NCBI GenBank assembly: GCA_028711925.1
Contig: JAQTRH010000010.1
Span: forward strand, 1-15,617
Direction: 5' to 3'
Length of the DNA: 15,617 nucleotides
From: Candidatus Nanoarchaeia archaeon
GTDB taxonomy: Archaea; Nanobdellota; Nanobdellia; Woesearchaeales; CG1-02-33-12
The notes below the pieces were generated by a model that had not been told where the DNA came from, did no database searches, and was given only the letters and a program-made list of their open reading frames with translations. Within the stretch, counting starts at the first letter, position 1. Every line of letters starts with the position of its first letter. Position numbers and translations under genes: made by a program. Shown one piece after another: positions 1 through 6,110 of the stretch.

Positions 1-128
1 TAAACATAATTTGCGAAACCCCAAACTATGGAGCGAGGGATTTCAGAAGAATATCACAATTTGTTTTAGTCATAAACGATAAAGGCGAGATTTCAAAGCA
101 AACAATGCTTATCTCGATGCAACAATGA
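1..128 (+). CDS. C-terminal end of an unrecognised protein (5' truncated)
   Basis: The third forward frame is open from the window edge to a TGA at 126-128. It gives about 41 residues ending in a stretch like a beta strand (FVLVINDKGEIS) and a short tail. The stop overlaps the next start codon in an ATGA arrangement at 125-128. This suggests translational coupling and one operon with the two membrane-anchored proteins that follow. Too little is present to name a family. The call rests on the open frame, the ordinary amino-acid composition and the coupled junction. Confidence 0.6.
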   Translation, partial: NIICETPNYGARDFRRISQFVLVINDKGEISKQTMLISMQQ

Positions 129-652
129 AAAACTTCAAGATTTTGAGGAACAAGAAAGGCCTTGACGATGACCTTACAGATGCTTTTATAGGAATAGTCT
201 TCACAGCGATTATTTTTATTTTTGCTTTTATTTTTCTCGCAGGCGGCAGCAAGGTAACCCAGGTATCATCAGTGCAAGAAACAAAGAATCTTGAGAACAC
301 ATACACTCTGCTTAACTATCTGCGTGCTGAAACTGAAAAAAATGTTAACATGGGGGAATATATCGGCTCGCTTGAAAAAAATAAAATAAGAAAAGAATGC
401 AGCTCTATAGAAAGTGAAACAAGAGAAATACTTGAGGGCATTGAGGAATGGCACCTGACCTTTTATACAATCGAAAATAAAGTTGAAAAAGAAACTTGCA
501 ATTTTATAAAATTTAAAGGATTAAATGATGAATCGTCATTTCAGATAATAGGGGATACAGTAAGTTTAATGGTTCCATCAATTGATAATAACATAGATGG
601 TCTTAAATTTTATTTCAAGCTCAATATATTTGCGTGGCCATTAGGGATATAA
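125..652 (+). CDS. Membrane-anchored protein of unknown function, 175 aa
   Basis: I do not recognise the family. A short basic N-terminus (residues 1-12) and an acidic patch (LDDDLTD) precede one long hydrophobic segment at about residues 21-40. The remaining ~135 residues are hydrophilic and probably outside the membrane. The basic-KKG-hydrophobic start loosely resembles an archaeal class III (prepilin-like) signal, but the acidic run between the KKG and the membrane segment is unusual for that class, so pilin identity is only a possibility. The start ATG overlaps the upstream stop (ATGA), and the stop lies one base before the next start. The three genes therefore look like one operon of envelope proteins. 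Confidence 0.75.
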   Translation: MKNFKILRNKKGLDDDLTDAFIGIVFTAIIFIFAFIFLAGGSKVTQVSSVQETKNLENTYTLLNYLRAETEKNVNMGEYIGSLEKNKIRKECSSIESETREILEGIEEWHLTFYTIENKVEKETCNFIKFKGLNDESSFQIIGDTVSLMVPSIDNNIDGLKFYFKLNIFAWPLGI

Positions 653-653
653 A

Positions 654-1265
654 ATGTTAAACAACAAAAAAGCAACAATATTTATGACCTTTGTTTCAAT
701 AGTTATACTTCTAGCCATCCTGTTTTTCTACATGAGCTACAGCCCCGAAAAAATACTTGTCCAGGAGGGCCTGGGAGATGAGCAGCTCCAGATAATAAAG
801 ACCTACCAGCAGGCCGAAAAAGCAATGCTTTACATTGACCTGGCGGCAAAGCACTCTGCAACCAAGACAGTTGATTATTTGAAACAGATGAATTTAGCTG
901 AAGACGCAACAAAAAAAGATGTTTATGGCTTGTTTTCTGTTAAATTTAATGAGTACATGGATGAATACTTAGAAAAATACAAAGATGAAGAGATTGAGAA
1001 AGAAGGCGAGATAATAATACCAAAGAACAATTATGACTTATTATTCAAAGAAAGCCGCTTGATTGGAATCGCAACCCAAAACATAAAGATAAACAAGGAA
1101 AACATAAACTATTCTGTAAAGCCATCATTCAATATTTACCTTGAAACAAATCCATTTGAGATTAAGCAATCTAAGTCTGATGAATCTCAAACAGATTCAA
1201 AAAGTGACAATGATATACTTGAACGATTCTCAAACGAAAATTGGGAAAAACCAGGAATTATTTAA
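654..1265 (+). CDS. Membrane-anchored protein of unknown function, 203 aa
   Basis: Not recognised. One hydrophobic N-terminal segment at about residues 8-27, after a basic NNKK start, anchors a mostly helical hydrophilic domain rich in Glu, Lys and Asp. A low-complexity acidic/serine stretch (about residues 175-190, SKSDESQTDSKSDND) lies near the C-terminus. It starts one base after the preceding stop and shares that gene's layout of an N-terminal anchor with an external domain, so the two may work in one surface assembly (inference from layout only). An A+T-rich gap and a new promoter follow, so this is probably the last gene of its operon. Confidence 0.75.
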   Translation: MLNNKKATIFMTFVSIVILLAILFFYMSYSPEKILVQEGLGDEQLQIIKTYQQAEKAMLYIDLAAKHSATKTVDYLKQMNLAEDATKKDVYGLFSVKFNEYMDEYLEKYKDEEIEKEGEIIIPKNNYDLLFKESRLIGIATQNIKINKENINYSVKPSFNIYLETNPFEIKQSKSDESQTDSKSDNDILERFSNENWEKPGII

Positions 1266-1292
1266 TTAATATTATTTTCCAAAACCTAAAAA

Positions 1293-1303
1293 TATATATA
1301 AAA
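1293..1303 (+). promoter_or_regulatory. TATA box for the RPA gene
   Basis: TATATATAAAA lies 24 bases (centre to ATG) before the start at 1321, after an A-rich BRE-like stretch (AAAACCTAAA). The spacing places transcription initiation at or next to the ATG, so the mRNA is predicted leaderless. Confidence 0.75.
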
Positions 1304-1320
1304 GCTATCAATTACTTTTA

Positions 1321-2349
1321 ATGAAAATGATAAAGATGCCCTACAATGAAATTCTTGAAAAGATAAGGCAGAAATCAGGCCTCAGCGAGCAGGAAATAAA
1401 AGACAAAATTGATGCAAAGCTTAAGCAGCTTTCCGGCTTAATAAGCAAAGAGGGGGCTGCCCATATACTTGCAAACGAGCTCGGGATAAAGCTTTTTGAT
1501 TCTTTAGGAGGAAAGCTCCAGATAAAAAATATATTGTCCGGAATGAGAAGCGTTGAGGTTGTCGGAAGAGTTACAAGGGTTTTTGAATTAAGGGAATTTA
1601 ACTCTAACGGAAGGCAGGGCAAGGTTGCCTCCATGATAATAGGGGATGAGACCGGAACAATAAGGGTTGTTATGTGGGGAGAGCAGGCAGACAGAATAAA
1701 CGAAATAAAAGAAGGAGACATTGTCAGAATAATAAGCGGGTATGTTAGGGAGAACAGAAACAAAGAAAAAGAAATACACATGAACAACATGGGTAAGATA
1801 GTTGTGAATCCAGAGGGTGTAACAGTAAAAGAGGTTAAGCAAACAACAACCAGCAACAGAAAAAAAATAAAAGACCTTACAGAAGATGATTCAAATGCTG
1901 AAATCCTCGGAACAATAGTCCAGGTTTTTGACCCAAGATTTTTTGAGGTATGTCCTGAGTGCGGAAAAAGAGCTAGAAATGATGGAGAAGGATTTTTATG
2001 CGAAACTCACGGGAATGTAACGCCTTCATATTCATTTGTTCTTAATATATTTCTTGACGACGGAACAGACAATATAAGGGCAGTATTTTTCAGAGACCAG
2101 GCTCTAAAGTTATTAAACAAAACTCAGGAGCAGATGGTTGAGTACAAGGATAACCCAGAAAAGTTTGAGGATATAAAAACAGAGCTTTTAGGCAATATAA
2201 TAAAGATTGTCGGAAGAACAACAAAAAACGAGATGTTTAACAGGATTGAGATTGTCAGCCAGATGGTTTTTATCAATCCTAATCCTGAAGAGGAAATAAA
2301 AAAGCTGAACAAAGAGCTGGAAAGCGTTAAAGAAGAAAACGTAGAATAA
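1321..2349 (+). CDS. Archaeal replication protein A (single-stranded-DNA-binding protein)
   Basis: Predicted to coat single-stranded DNA during replication, recombination and repair. The 342 residues hold an N-terminal helical region (1-65), a first OB fold (about 72-165, with the run VEVVGRVTRVFELREF and the core IRVVMWGEQAD), a linker, and a second OB-like domain (about 190-315). The second domain carries a zinc-finger motif: C211, C214, C227, H230. The C-terminus (322-342) is a short charged helix. One OB fold plus a zinc-containing OB domain is typical of euryarchaeal/DPANN RPA chains. Two more in-frame ATGs follow within 15 bases, but the TATA spacing fits 1321. RadA lies 1 kb downstream, consistent with a recombination neighbourhood. 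Confidence 0.9.
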   Translation: MKMIKMPYNEILEKIRQKSGLSEQEIKDKIDAKLKQLSGLISKEGAAHILANELGIKLFDSLGGKLQIKNILSGMRSVEVVGRVTRVFELREFNSNGRQGKVASMIIGDETGTIRVVMWGEQADRINEIKEGDIVRIISGYVRENRNKEKEIHMNNMGKIVVNPEGVTVKEVKQTTTSNRKKIKDLTEDDSNAEILGTIVQVFDPRFFEVCPECGKRARNDGEGFLCETHGNVTPSYSFVLNIFLDDGTDNIRAVFFRDQALKLLNKTQEQMVEYKDNPEKFEDIKTELLGNIIKIVGRTTKNEMFNRIEIVSQMVFINPNPEEEIKKLNKELESVKEENVE

Positions 2350-2356
2350 CCAAAAA

Positions 2357-2809
2357 ATGATGTTTTCAACACATCTTGCCCTTGGCTTAACGGCCGCGAC
2401 ATTCTTTTCACAATATCTTGATATCAAAAACAAAGCAGTTTTCTTTGCAGTTGTTTTTGTTTCATCAATTCTGCCGGATATTGACATGTACAATTCAAAA
2501 ATAGGAAAAAAAATAAAGCCATTATCATTTCTTTTGAATATTTTCTTCGGCCACCGCAAGATATTCCATTCACTGCTTTTTGCTTTCATTGTTTGTTTTT
2601 TAATATCTTTTTTTAATATGGAAATTGGCTTAGCTTTTTTTATAGGGTATGCATCACACCTTCTTATAGACTCATTAACCCCGAGCGGAACAATGCCTCT
2701 TTATCCTTTATCAAACAGAAAAATAAAGGGATTTATAGACACATATTCTTTTTCTGATTACGCGCTTTTTGTTTTGTCTATGATTTTATTTATTTATCTG
2801 CTGCTATAA
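2357..2809 (+). CDS. YdjM-like (DUF457) membrane-bound metal-dependent hydrolase
   Basis: A 150-residue polytopic membrane protein with the YdjM/DUF457 signature: H6 near the N-terminus, the LPDID motif (D41, D43), GHRKIFHS (H66, H71) and SHLLIDSLTPSG (H101, D105). The conserved His and Asp residues sit at membrane edges and suggest a metal site. The family is annotated as membrane hydrolase, but its physiological substrate is not known. About four hydrophobic segments are visible. The gene begins 7 bases after the RPA stop with no clear Shine-Dalgarno and is probably co-transcribed with RPA. A second in-frame ATG directly follows the first, so the start is uncertain by one codon. Confidence 0.85.
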   Translation: MMFSTHLALGLTAATFFSQYLDIKNKAVFFAVVFVSSILPDIDMYNSKIGKKIKPLSFLLNIFFGHRKIFHSLLFAFIVCFLISFFNMEIGLAFFIGYASHLLIDSLTPSGTMPLYPLSNRKIKGFIDTYSFSDYALFVLSMILFIYLLL

Positions 2810-2810
2810 C

Positions 2811-2824
2811 CACTGGACACTGGA
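2811..2824 (+). repeat. Tandem 7-bp repeat (CACTGGA x2)
   Basis: CACTGGA occurs twice back to back immediately after the YdjM-like gene, with a further C beginning a third unit. It is short and may be chance or replication slippage. Confidence 0.6.
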
Positions 2825-2837
2825 CATTAGCACATAA

Positions 2838-2848
2838 TATATTTAAAG
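2838..2848 (+). promoter_or_regulatory. TATA box for the 94-aa protein gene
   Basis: ATATTTAAAG-type box, centre about 2844. Initiation would fall at about 2868-2871, leaving a leader of roughly 85 nt before the ATG at 2954. Confidence 0.7.
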
Positions 2849-2869
2849 AAAACCATTCTTAATTGTTAT

Positions 2870-2940
2870 ATTGCTTCGGCTTCCCGTTGGGCTTTATCTA
2901 AAAGCTAGGGGAGCTTTTGAAATAAGATGCGAAGAGCAAT
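2870..2940 (+). promoter_or_regulatory. Structured 5' leader RNA of the 94-aa protein gene
   Basis: Three nested helices can be drawn by eye. P1 pairs 2870-2878 with 2930-2940 (nine pairs, a two-base AG bulge at 2935-2936). P2 pairs 2879-2885 with 2908-2914 (seven pairs, one G-U). P3 pairs 2890-2895 with 2901-2906 (six pairs, one G-U, loop AUCUA). P1 begins where transcription is predicted to start and ends one base before the Shine-Dalgarno GGAGGCGAT (2941-2949). A competing perfect 7-bp hairpin, 2900-2906 with 2912-2918, would break P2 and P3. This is the layout of a switchable leader. I do not recognise it as a known riboswitch class. No energy calculation or covariation was possible. Confidence 0.55.
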
Positions 2941-2953
2941 GGAGGCGATAAAA

Positions 2954-3238
2954 ATGAACCAGGAAAATATACCTGAAAAGAAGTTTAGTACCGGCGTTAT
3001 AAGCGCCACAATCTGGAAAAACAAGGGAATAGGCAGAAACGGAAACCCTGTTGATTTCAGAACAGTGTCTTTGCAGAGAAGATACAAAGACAGTAATGGT
3101 GAGTGGAAATCAACGAATTCTTTAAGGACCAATGACCTTCCAAAGGCATCATTAGTGCTTGACAAGGCTTACGAATACCTTGTTCTCAGAGAAGAAGGGA
3201 AGGACAGCGAAAATGTTGAAATCGAGGAGGTTGAATAA
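2954..3238 (+). CDS. Conserved small archaeal protein, 94 aa, function unknown
   Basis: The start is ATG 2954, preceded by a strong Shine-Dalgarno (GGAGGCGAT, 2941-2949, four bases away). The ATG at 2927 would add nine basic residues encoded by the leader helix and lacks such a site. The protein is compact: a beta-rich front (FSTGVISATIWKN, residues 11-23; VSLQRRYKDSNGEWKSTNSL, 38-57), then DLPKASLVLDKAYEYLVL (61-78) as a helix, and an acidic tail. Alternating hydrophobic and basic strands followed by one helix suggest a small nucleic-acid-binding fold such as PC4/Whirly-like, but that is a guess from pattern. It lies between the RPA operon and radA. Its own promoter and long structured leader indicate separate regulation. 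Confidence 0.85.
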   Translation: MNQENIPEKKFSTGVISATIWKNKGIGRNGNPVDFRTVSLQRRYKDSNGEWKSTNSLRTNDLPKASLVLDKAYEYLVLREEGKDSENVEIEEVE

Positions 3239-3274
3239 ACCTTCTCGAAATAATTTCAGAAAAAATTCAACAAA

Positions 3275-3313
3275 CTATTTAAAGAACAAGATTCATTTTA
3301 ATTGAGGGGTTGA
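3275..3313 (+). promoter_or_regulatory. radA promoter and Shine-Dalgarno
   Basis: TATA box CTATTTAAAG (3275-3284) predicts initiation near 3305. A strong Shine-Dalgarno GAGGGGTTGAT (3304-3313 region) lies five bases before the ATG at 3318. The leader is thus only about 15 nt and holds little but the ribosome-binding site. Confidence 0.7.
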
Positions 3314-3317
3314 TAAT

Positions 3318-4346
3318 ATGAAACTAGAAGAACAAAAGCAATCAGAAGAAGAAAATCTCAATGAAGAACAAGAGAAAAAAATTATTGTTAAAAAAACAAA
3401 AAAAGAAGAGAAAAAAGAGCTTACTGTGCAGGACCTTCCTGGAGTGGGAGCTGCAACAGCTGAAAAACTTATTGATTCAGGCTACGGCAATATAATGTCT
3501 ATTGCAGTTGCATCTCCTGGAGAGCTTGTTGACACAGCAGGAGTGTCTGAGGCAGCTGCAAGGAAAATGATAAACTTCGCGAGAAACCAGCTTGACATGG
3601 GATTTGAGTCAGGAGAAGAGCTTCTTAAAAGAAGGAAAAGAGTGGATAAAATAAAGACAGGCTCAGAAGCACTTGACAATCTCATGGGAGGAGGATTTGA
3701 GACTTCTTCAATAACAGAATGCTTTGGTGAATATGGCTCTGGAAAAACGCAGATTGCGCATATTCTTGCTATTAACTGCCAAAAACAGGATCCTGATGCA
3801 GTTGCTGTTTACATTGATACTGAAAATACTTTCAGGCCTGAAAGAATTGCCCAGCTTGCAAAGGGAGCAGGGTTAGAGCCTGAAAAGGTCCTTAAAAACA
3901 TAAAGGTTGCCCGGGCTTATAACTCAGACCACCAGATGCTTTTGGCAGAAAAGGTTGAGGACTTGATAACCAAACAAAACCTTAAAGTTAAGGTTGTTAT
4001 TGTTGATTCTCTTACTGCTCACTTCAGGGCAGAGTTCATTGGCAGAGGAACTTTGGCAGAGAGACAGCAGAAACTGAATAAGCATATGCACATACTGCTT
4101 AAATTGGCAGATATGCATAATGTATGTGTTTACGTAACCAACCAGGTTATGGCCAAGCCGGATGTTTTCTTCGGAGATCCTACGCAGGCAATCGGAGGCC
4201 ACATTGTGGCTCATGCAAGCACCTTTAGAATTTACTTGAGAAAGGGAAAGAAAGGCAGCAGGGTTGCAAAGCTTGTTGACTCTCCAAACATGCCAGAAGG
4301 CGAAGCAGGATTTTTTGTTACTGAAGGCGGTTTGAAAGAAATTTAA
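3318..4346 (+). CDS. radA: DNA repair and recombination protein RadA
   Basis: Archaeal RecA/Rad51-family recombinase that forms filaments on single-stranded DNA and catalyses strand exchange. The 342 residues match family length. A Lys/Glu-rich N-terminal extension (1-34) is followed by a helix-hairpin-helix domain (36-95, core DLPGVGAATAEKLIDSG) and the ATPase core. Visible motifs are Walker A GEYGSGKT (137-144), the FRPER motif (172-176), Walker B VVIVDS (226-231), and the L1/L2 DNA-binding loop regions (around 237-250 and 280-300, ending in GGHIVAHAS). No intein is present. The charged N-terminal extension is longer than in many RadA proteins. RadB is encoded 4 kb away and RPA 1 kb upstream, giving a recombination gene set. 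Two strong stem-loops follow the stop codon. Confidence 0.97.
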   Translation: MKLEEQKQSEEENLNEEQEKKIIVKKTKKEEKKELTVQDLPGVGAATAEKLIDSGYGNIMSIAVASPGELVDTAGVSEAAARKMINFARNQLDMGFESGEELLKRRKRVDKIKTGSEALDNLMGGGFETSSITECFGEYGSGKTQIAHILAINCQKQDPDAVAVYIDTENTFRPERIAQLAKGAGLEPEKVLKNIKVARAYNSDHQMLLAEKVEDLITKQNLKVKVVIVDSLTAHFRAEFIGRGTLAERQQKLNKHMHILLKLADMHNVCVYVTNQVMAKPDVFFGDPTQAIGGHIVAHASTFRIYLRKGKKGSRVAKLVDSPNMPEGEAGFFVTEGGLKEI

Positions 4347-4352
4347 TTTTTT

Positions 4353-4416
4353 ATGCTCAAAAATGGTTTGCATTTTTGGCATCCTAAAAATCCTTTATGG
4401 ATTTTTATGATTTTTT
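4353..4416 (+). terminator. Two tandem stem-loops plus T run after radA
   Basis: Stem-loop 1: ATGC-t-CAAAAATG (4353-4365), loop GTTTG (4366-4370), CATTTTTG-GCAT (4371-4382), twelve pairs with one bulged T at 4357. Stem-loop 2: TAAAAATCC (4385-4393), loop TTTAT (4394-4398), GGATTTTTA (4399-4407), nine perfect pairs, with possible outer ATC/GAT pairs. A T6 run (4411-4416) follows. Both stems start within 40 bases of the radA stop and lie before the next promoter at 4423. They probably define the 3' end of the radA mRNA. Archaeal termination usually needs only T runs, so the hairpins may also protect or be processed. Confidence 0.65.
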
Positions 4417-4422
4417 AAAAAC

Positions 4423-4433
4423 ATTTAAATAAA
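4423..4433 (+). promoter_or_regulatory. TATA box for the three-microprotein operon
   Basis: ATTTAAATAAA, centre about 27 bases before the ATG at 4454. This predicts a leaderless transcript. Confidence 0.7.
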
Positions 4434-4453
4434 ACACAAGCTAAAAATTTAAA

Positions 4454-4624
4454 ATGGACCAGAAAAAGAAAAATTTAACAACACTTTTAGGAGTTATATT
4501 TACAGTGATAGGCGTTATCTGGGCTGTTCCATCATTTTTAACTGAAAAATATCTTTTTGGAGCAATTGCTTCTGTTTTGGTAATAATCGGCCTTGTTTTA
4601 TTGGCCATTGCATTCAGTGAGTAA
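4454..4624 (+). CDS. Two-pass membrane microprotein, 56 aa
   Basis: Not recognised. The frame encodes a basic start (MDQKKKN), a first hydrophobic segment (about residues 10-28, LLGVIFTVIGVIWAVP), a short turn (SFLTEKY), and a second hydrophobic segment (35-53), ending in SE. This is a hairpin-like two-helix membrane protein. The ATG is 27 bases from a clear TATA box and the stop is one base before the next start. Promoter placement and tight packing with two further small genes support real coding despite the size. Function unknown. Confidence 0.75.
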   Translation: MDQKKKNLTTLLGVIFTVIGVIWAVPSFLTEKYLFGAIASVLVIIGLVLLAIAFSE

Positions 4625-4625
4625 A

Positions 4626-4907
4626 ATGGATAACTATATTTCAGACAAAGTTAAGAAAAATCTACTTGATTTAAATTATAACAAATATTTGCAATATTTC
4701 AATACATCTATTATACTTCTTTTTACTTATATCATTGCTTTGATGGTTGGGTTTATAACAAGACAGATAAACTATAATAATTTGGGTCAGATGATTATGG
4801 TTGCTGTTGTTTCTATAATAGTAATAAGTGTCTTACTTTTGCTAATGCAAAAATTCAGAGGGCATCAAAGAATGATATTTAATGAAATTAGAAAGCTTAG
4901 AATTTAA
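4626..4907 (+). CDS. Two-pass membrane protein, 93 aa, unknown function
   Basis: Not recognised. The start is set at ATG 4626, one base after the upstream stop. An ATG 33 bases earlier lies inside the preceding gene and would add residues unlike the rest. A hydrophilic N-terminus (about 1-20) is followed by two membrane segments (about 21-41, SIILLFTYIIALMVGFI; about 55-76, MVAVVSIIVISVLLLLM) and a basic C-terminal tail (KFRGHQRMIFNEIRKLRI). By the positive-inside rule the basic tail is probably cytoplasmic. It is the middle gene of the microprotein operon, and the next gene starts after a GGTGAT ribosome-binding site. Confidence 0.8.
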   Translation: MDNYISDKVKKNLLDLNYNKYLQYFNTSIILLFTYIIALMVGFITRQINYNNLGQMIMVAVVSIIVISVLLLLMQKFRGHQRMIFNEIRKLRI

Positions 4908-4916
4908 GGTGATAAT

Positions 4917-5081
4917 ATGGATGAAGACGCAAAACAATTAATTGAAAAGCTTGAGCAGAGAGTGGAAGCTTTGGAAGGCCTTGTGGAAGAACTGCAGGGA
5001 GAAGTGGAAGAGTTAAAGCAGGATGTCTATGAAGATGATGAGAAAGGCCCCGAAGACGAAACAGATCCTCCTGTGCAATAA
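4917..5081 (+). CDS. Acidic coiled-coil microprotein, 54 aa
   Basis: A GGTGAT Shine-Dalgarno (4909-4914) sits just before ATG 4917. Leucines and other hydrophobics fall at heptad positions through about residues 8-38 (LIEKLEQRVEALEGLVEELQ and on), predicting a parallel coiled coil or leucine-zipper-like helix. A disordered acidic tail (DDEKGPEDETD) ends in PPVQ. There is no DNA-binding basic region before the zipper, so it is more likely a protein-protein adaptor. As the last gene after two membrane microproteins it may be the soluble partner of a small membrane complex (inference from operon position). Confidence 0.75.
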   Translation: MDEDAKQLIEKLEQRVEALEGLVEELQGEVEELKQDVYEDDEKGPEDETDPPVQ

Positions 5082-5250
5082 AATATCCGGGCAATTTGAC
5101 AAATAAAACAGAAAGATAGGCAGCACCCAATTTCTCAAGAAATCCGTCTAGCTGATTTTTCTGCAGATATAACTTTTTTGGTTTGCTTAATAAAAGTTGA
5201 TAAATTTCCTATTATTTTTTCTTTATTTTCTTTATAATATACCCAAAAAA
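5082..5250. other. Intergenic region with weak inverted repeats only
   Basis: No convincing gene is visible. A local inverted repeat ATTTC-tcaa-GAAAT (5130-5143 region), weak flanking complementarity (CAGC near 5121, GCTG near 5151) and a T6 run (5174-5179) could belong to the 3' end of the microprotein mRNA or to a small RNA. The support is weak. Confidence 0.3.
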
Positions 5251-5259
5251 CTTAAATAA
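5251..5259 (+). promoter_or_regulatory. TATA box for the SurA-like lipoprotein gene
   Basis: CTTAAATAA, centre about 29 bases before the ATG at 5284. The transcript is predicted to be leaderless or nearly so. Confidence 0.65.
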
Positions 5260-5283
5260 GATAAGTTCTGTGCTATTAACACA

Positions 5284-5979
5284 ATGGTAAATATAAAAAA
5301 TATAATTGGAATTGTTTTGATGCTATCTGTTATCATTATAAGCGGATGCAGTGCCCCAGAAACAGAAGAAAACATGCAAGATTACGATGACATTATACCT
5401 GATGAGACAGATAATGAAGACACACCTGTTGAACCTAAAACAAGTGAAGTTGTGGCAGTAGTTAATGGTGAAGAGATTGAATCTGAAGAGGTTACAGCGG
5501 TTCAACAATTATTTTCAATGCAGGGACAACAAGTTTCAGAAGAAGAAGCACTTGAGCAAGTAATAAATCAAAAAGTGCTTGAGCAAAAAGTTCAGGAAGA
5601 GGGAGTTACTGTTACAACTGAAGAAGCTGAATCTGCAATTGAACAGCAGCTCGCAATGCAGGGTGCAACATTAGATGACTACAAACAACAAATTGAATCG
5701 CAAGGAATTTCTTACGAAGCAGAGTTAGAAAATATAAAGAATCAGATAGCGATTCAAAACTATTTAGAAACTCAGCTTGAAGGTCAATCATTTAATGTAA
5801 CTGAAGAAGAAGCGCAAGAATTTTATGAGATGTACAAATCTCAATCATCAGAAGAAATTCCCTCATATAATGAACTGGAACCTCAGATAATCGCAACATT
5901 AAAACAACAAAAGCAACAAGAGGCAATAACTATTCTTGTTCAGGAACTTAGAGAAGACGCTGATGTTGAATACAAATAA
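5284..5979 (+). CDS. SurA-like N-terminal-domain lipoprotein (putative extracytoplasmic chaperone)
   Basis: The N-terminus is a lipoprotein signal: basic start, hydrophobic core (IIGIVLMLSVIII) and lipobox ISGC with the lipidated cysteine at C22. An acidic linker (23-55) leads to a domain of about 170 residues. It opens with VVAVVNGEEIESEEV and has repeated Gln/Glu-rich helices (LEQVINQKVLEQKVQEEGV, about 97-115), the pattern of the SurA/PrsA N-terminal chaperone domain. The family usually also carries a parvulin peptidyl-prolyl isomerase domain between N- and C-terminal helical parts. None is seen here, so this looks like a foldase relative with chaperone activity only (inference). It would act on the outer face of the membrane. 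It appears monocistronic. Confidence 0.8.
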   Translation: MVNIKNIIGIVLMLSVIIISGCSAPETEENMQDYDDIIPDETDNEDTPVEPKTSEVVAVVNGEEIESEEVTAVQQLFSMQGQQVSEEEALEQVINQKVLEQKVQEEGVTVTTEEAESAIEQQLAMQGATLDDYKQQIESQGISYEAELENIKNQIAIQNYLETQLEGQSFNVTEEEAQEFYEMYKSQSSEEIPSYNELEPQIIATLKQQKQQEAITILVQELREDADVEYK

Positions 5980-6013
5980 TTATTTTTTATTTTTAAATAA
6001 TTAAAAACAGTGA

Positions 6014-6065
6014 TTTTTATGGATATTGAATTGATTTAATATCTCTAAATATCTCTATCCAAAAA
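6014..6065 (+). repeat. A+T-rich inverted repeats after the lipoprotein gene
   Basis: TGGATA (6020-6025) is complementary to TATCCA (6056-6061), with TTTT/AAAA continuing outside. Inside lies GATATT/AATATC (6022-6027 with about 6038-6043). They may be a 3'-end structure of the lipoprotein mRNA, but A+T richness makes chance likely. Confidence 0.35.
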
Positions 6066-6079
6066 CTTATTTCAGTTAC

Positions 6080-6089
6080 ATTTAAATAA
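6080..6089 (+). promoter_or_regulatory. TATA box for thpR
   Basis: ATTTAAATAA, centre about 27 bases before the ATG at 6111. This predicts a leaderless mRNA. Confidence 0.7.
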
Positions 6090-6110
6090 TTCTTTTTCTG
6101 TTTATTTTGT

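Noticed and set aside
125..220. Type IV pilin identity for the 175-aa protein
   Set aside because: The acidic run between KKG and the membrane segment is not typical of prepilins, so it is kept only as an alternative.
1341..1856. Long reverse frame inside the RPA gene
   Set aside because: It is a shadow of the real gene: Ile/Leu/Ser-rich antisense translation with no promoter. RPA itself is unambiguous.
2927..2953. Earlier ATG giving nine extra residues on the 94-aa protein
   Set aside because: It lies within the leader helix region, has no ribosome-binding site, and ATG 2954 follows a strong GGAGGCGAT.
5090..5180. C/D box guide RNA in the intergenic region
   Set aside because: A CTGA (5152-5155) is present but no RTGATGA C box lies at a suitable distance, and the flanks do not form a terminal stem.
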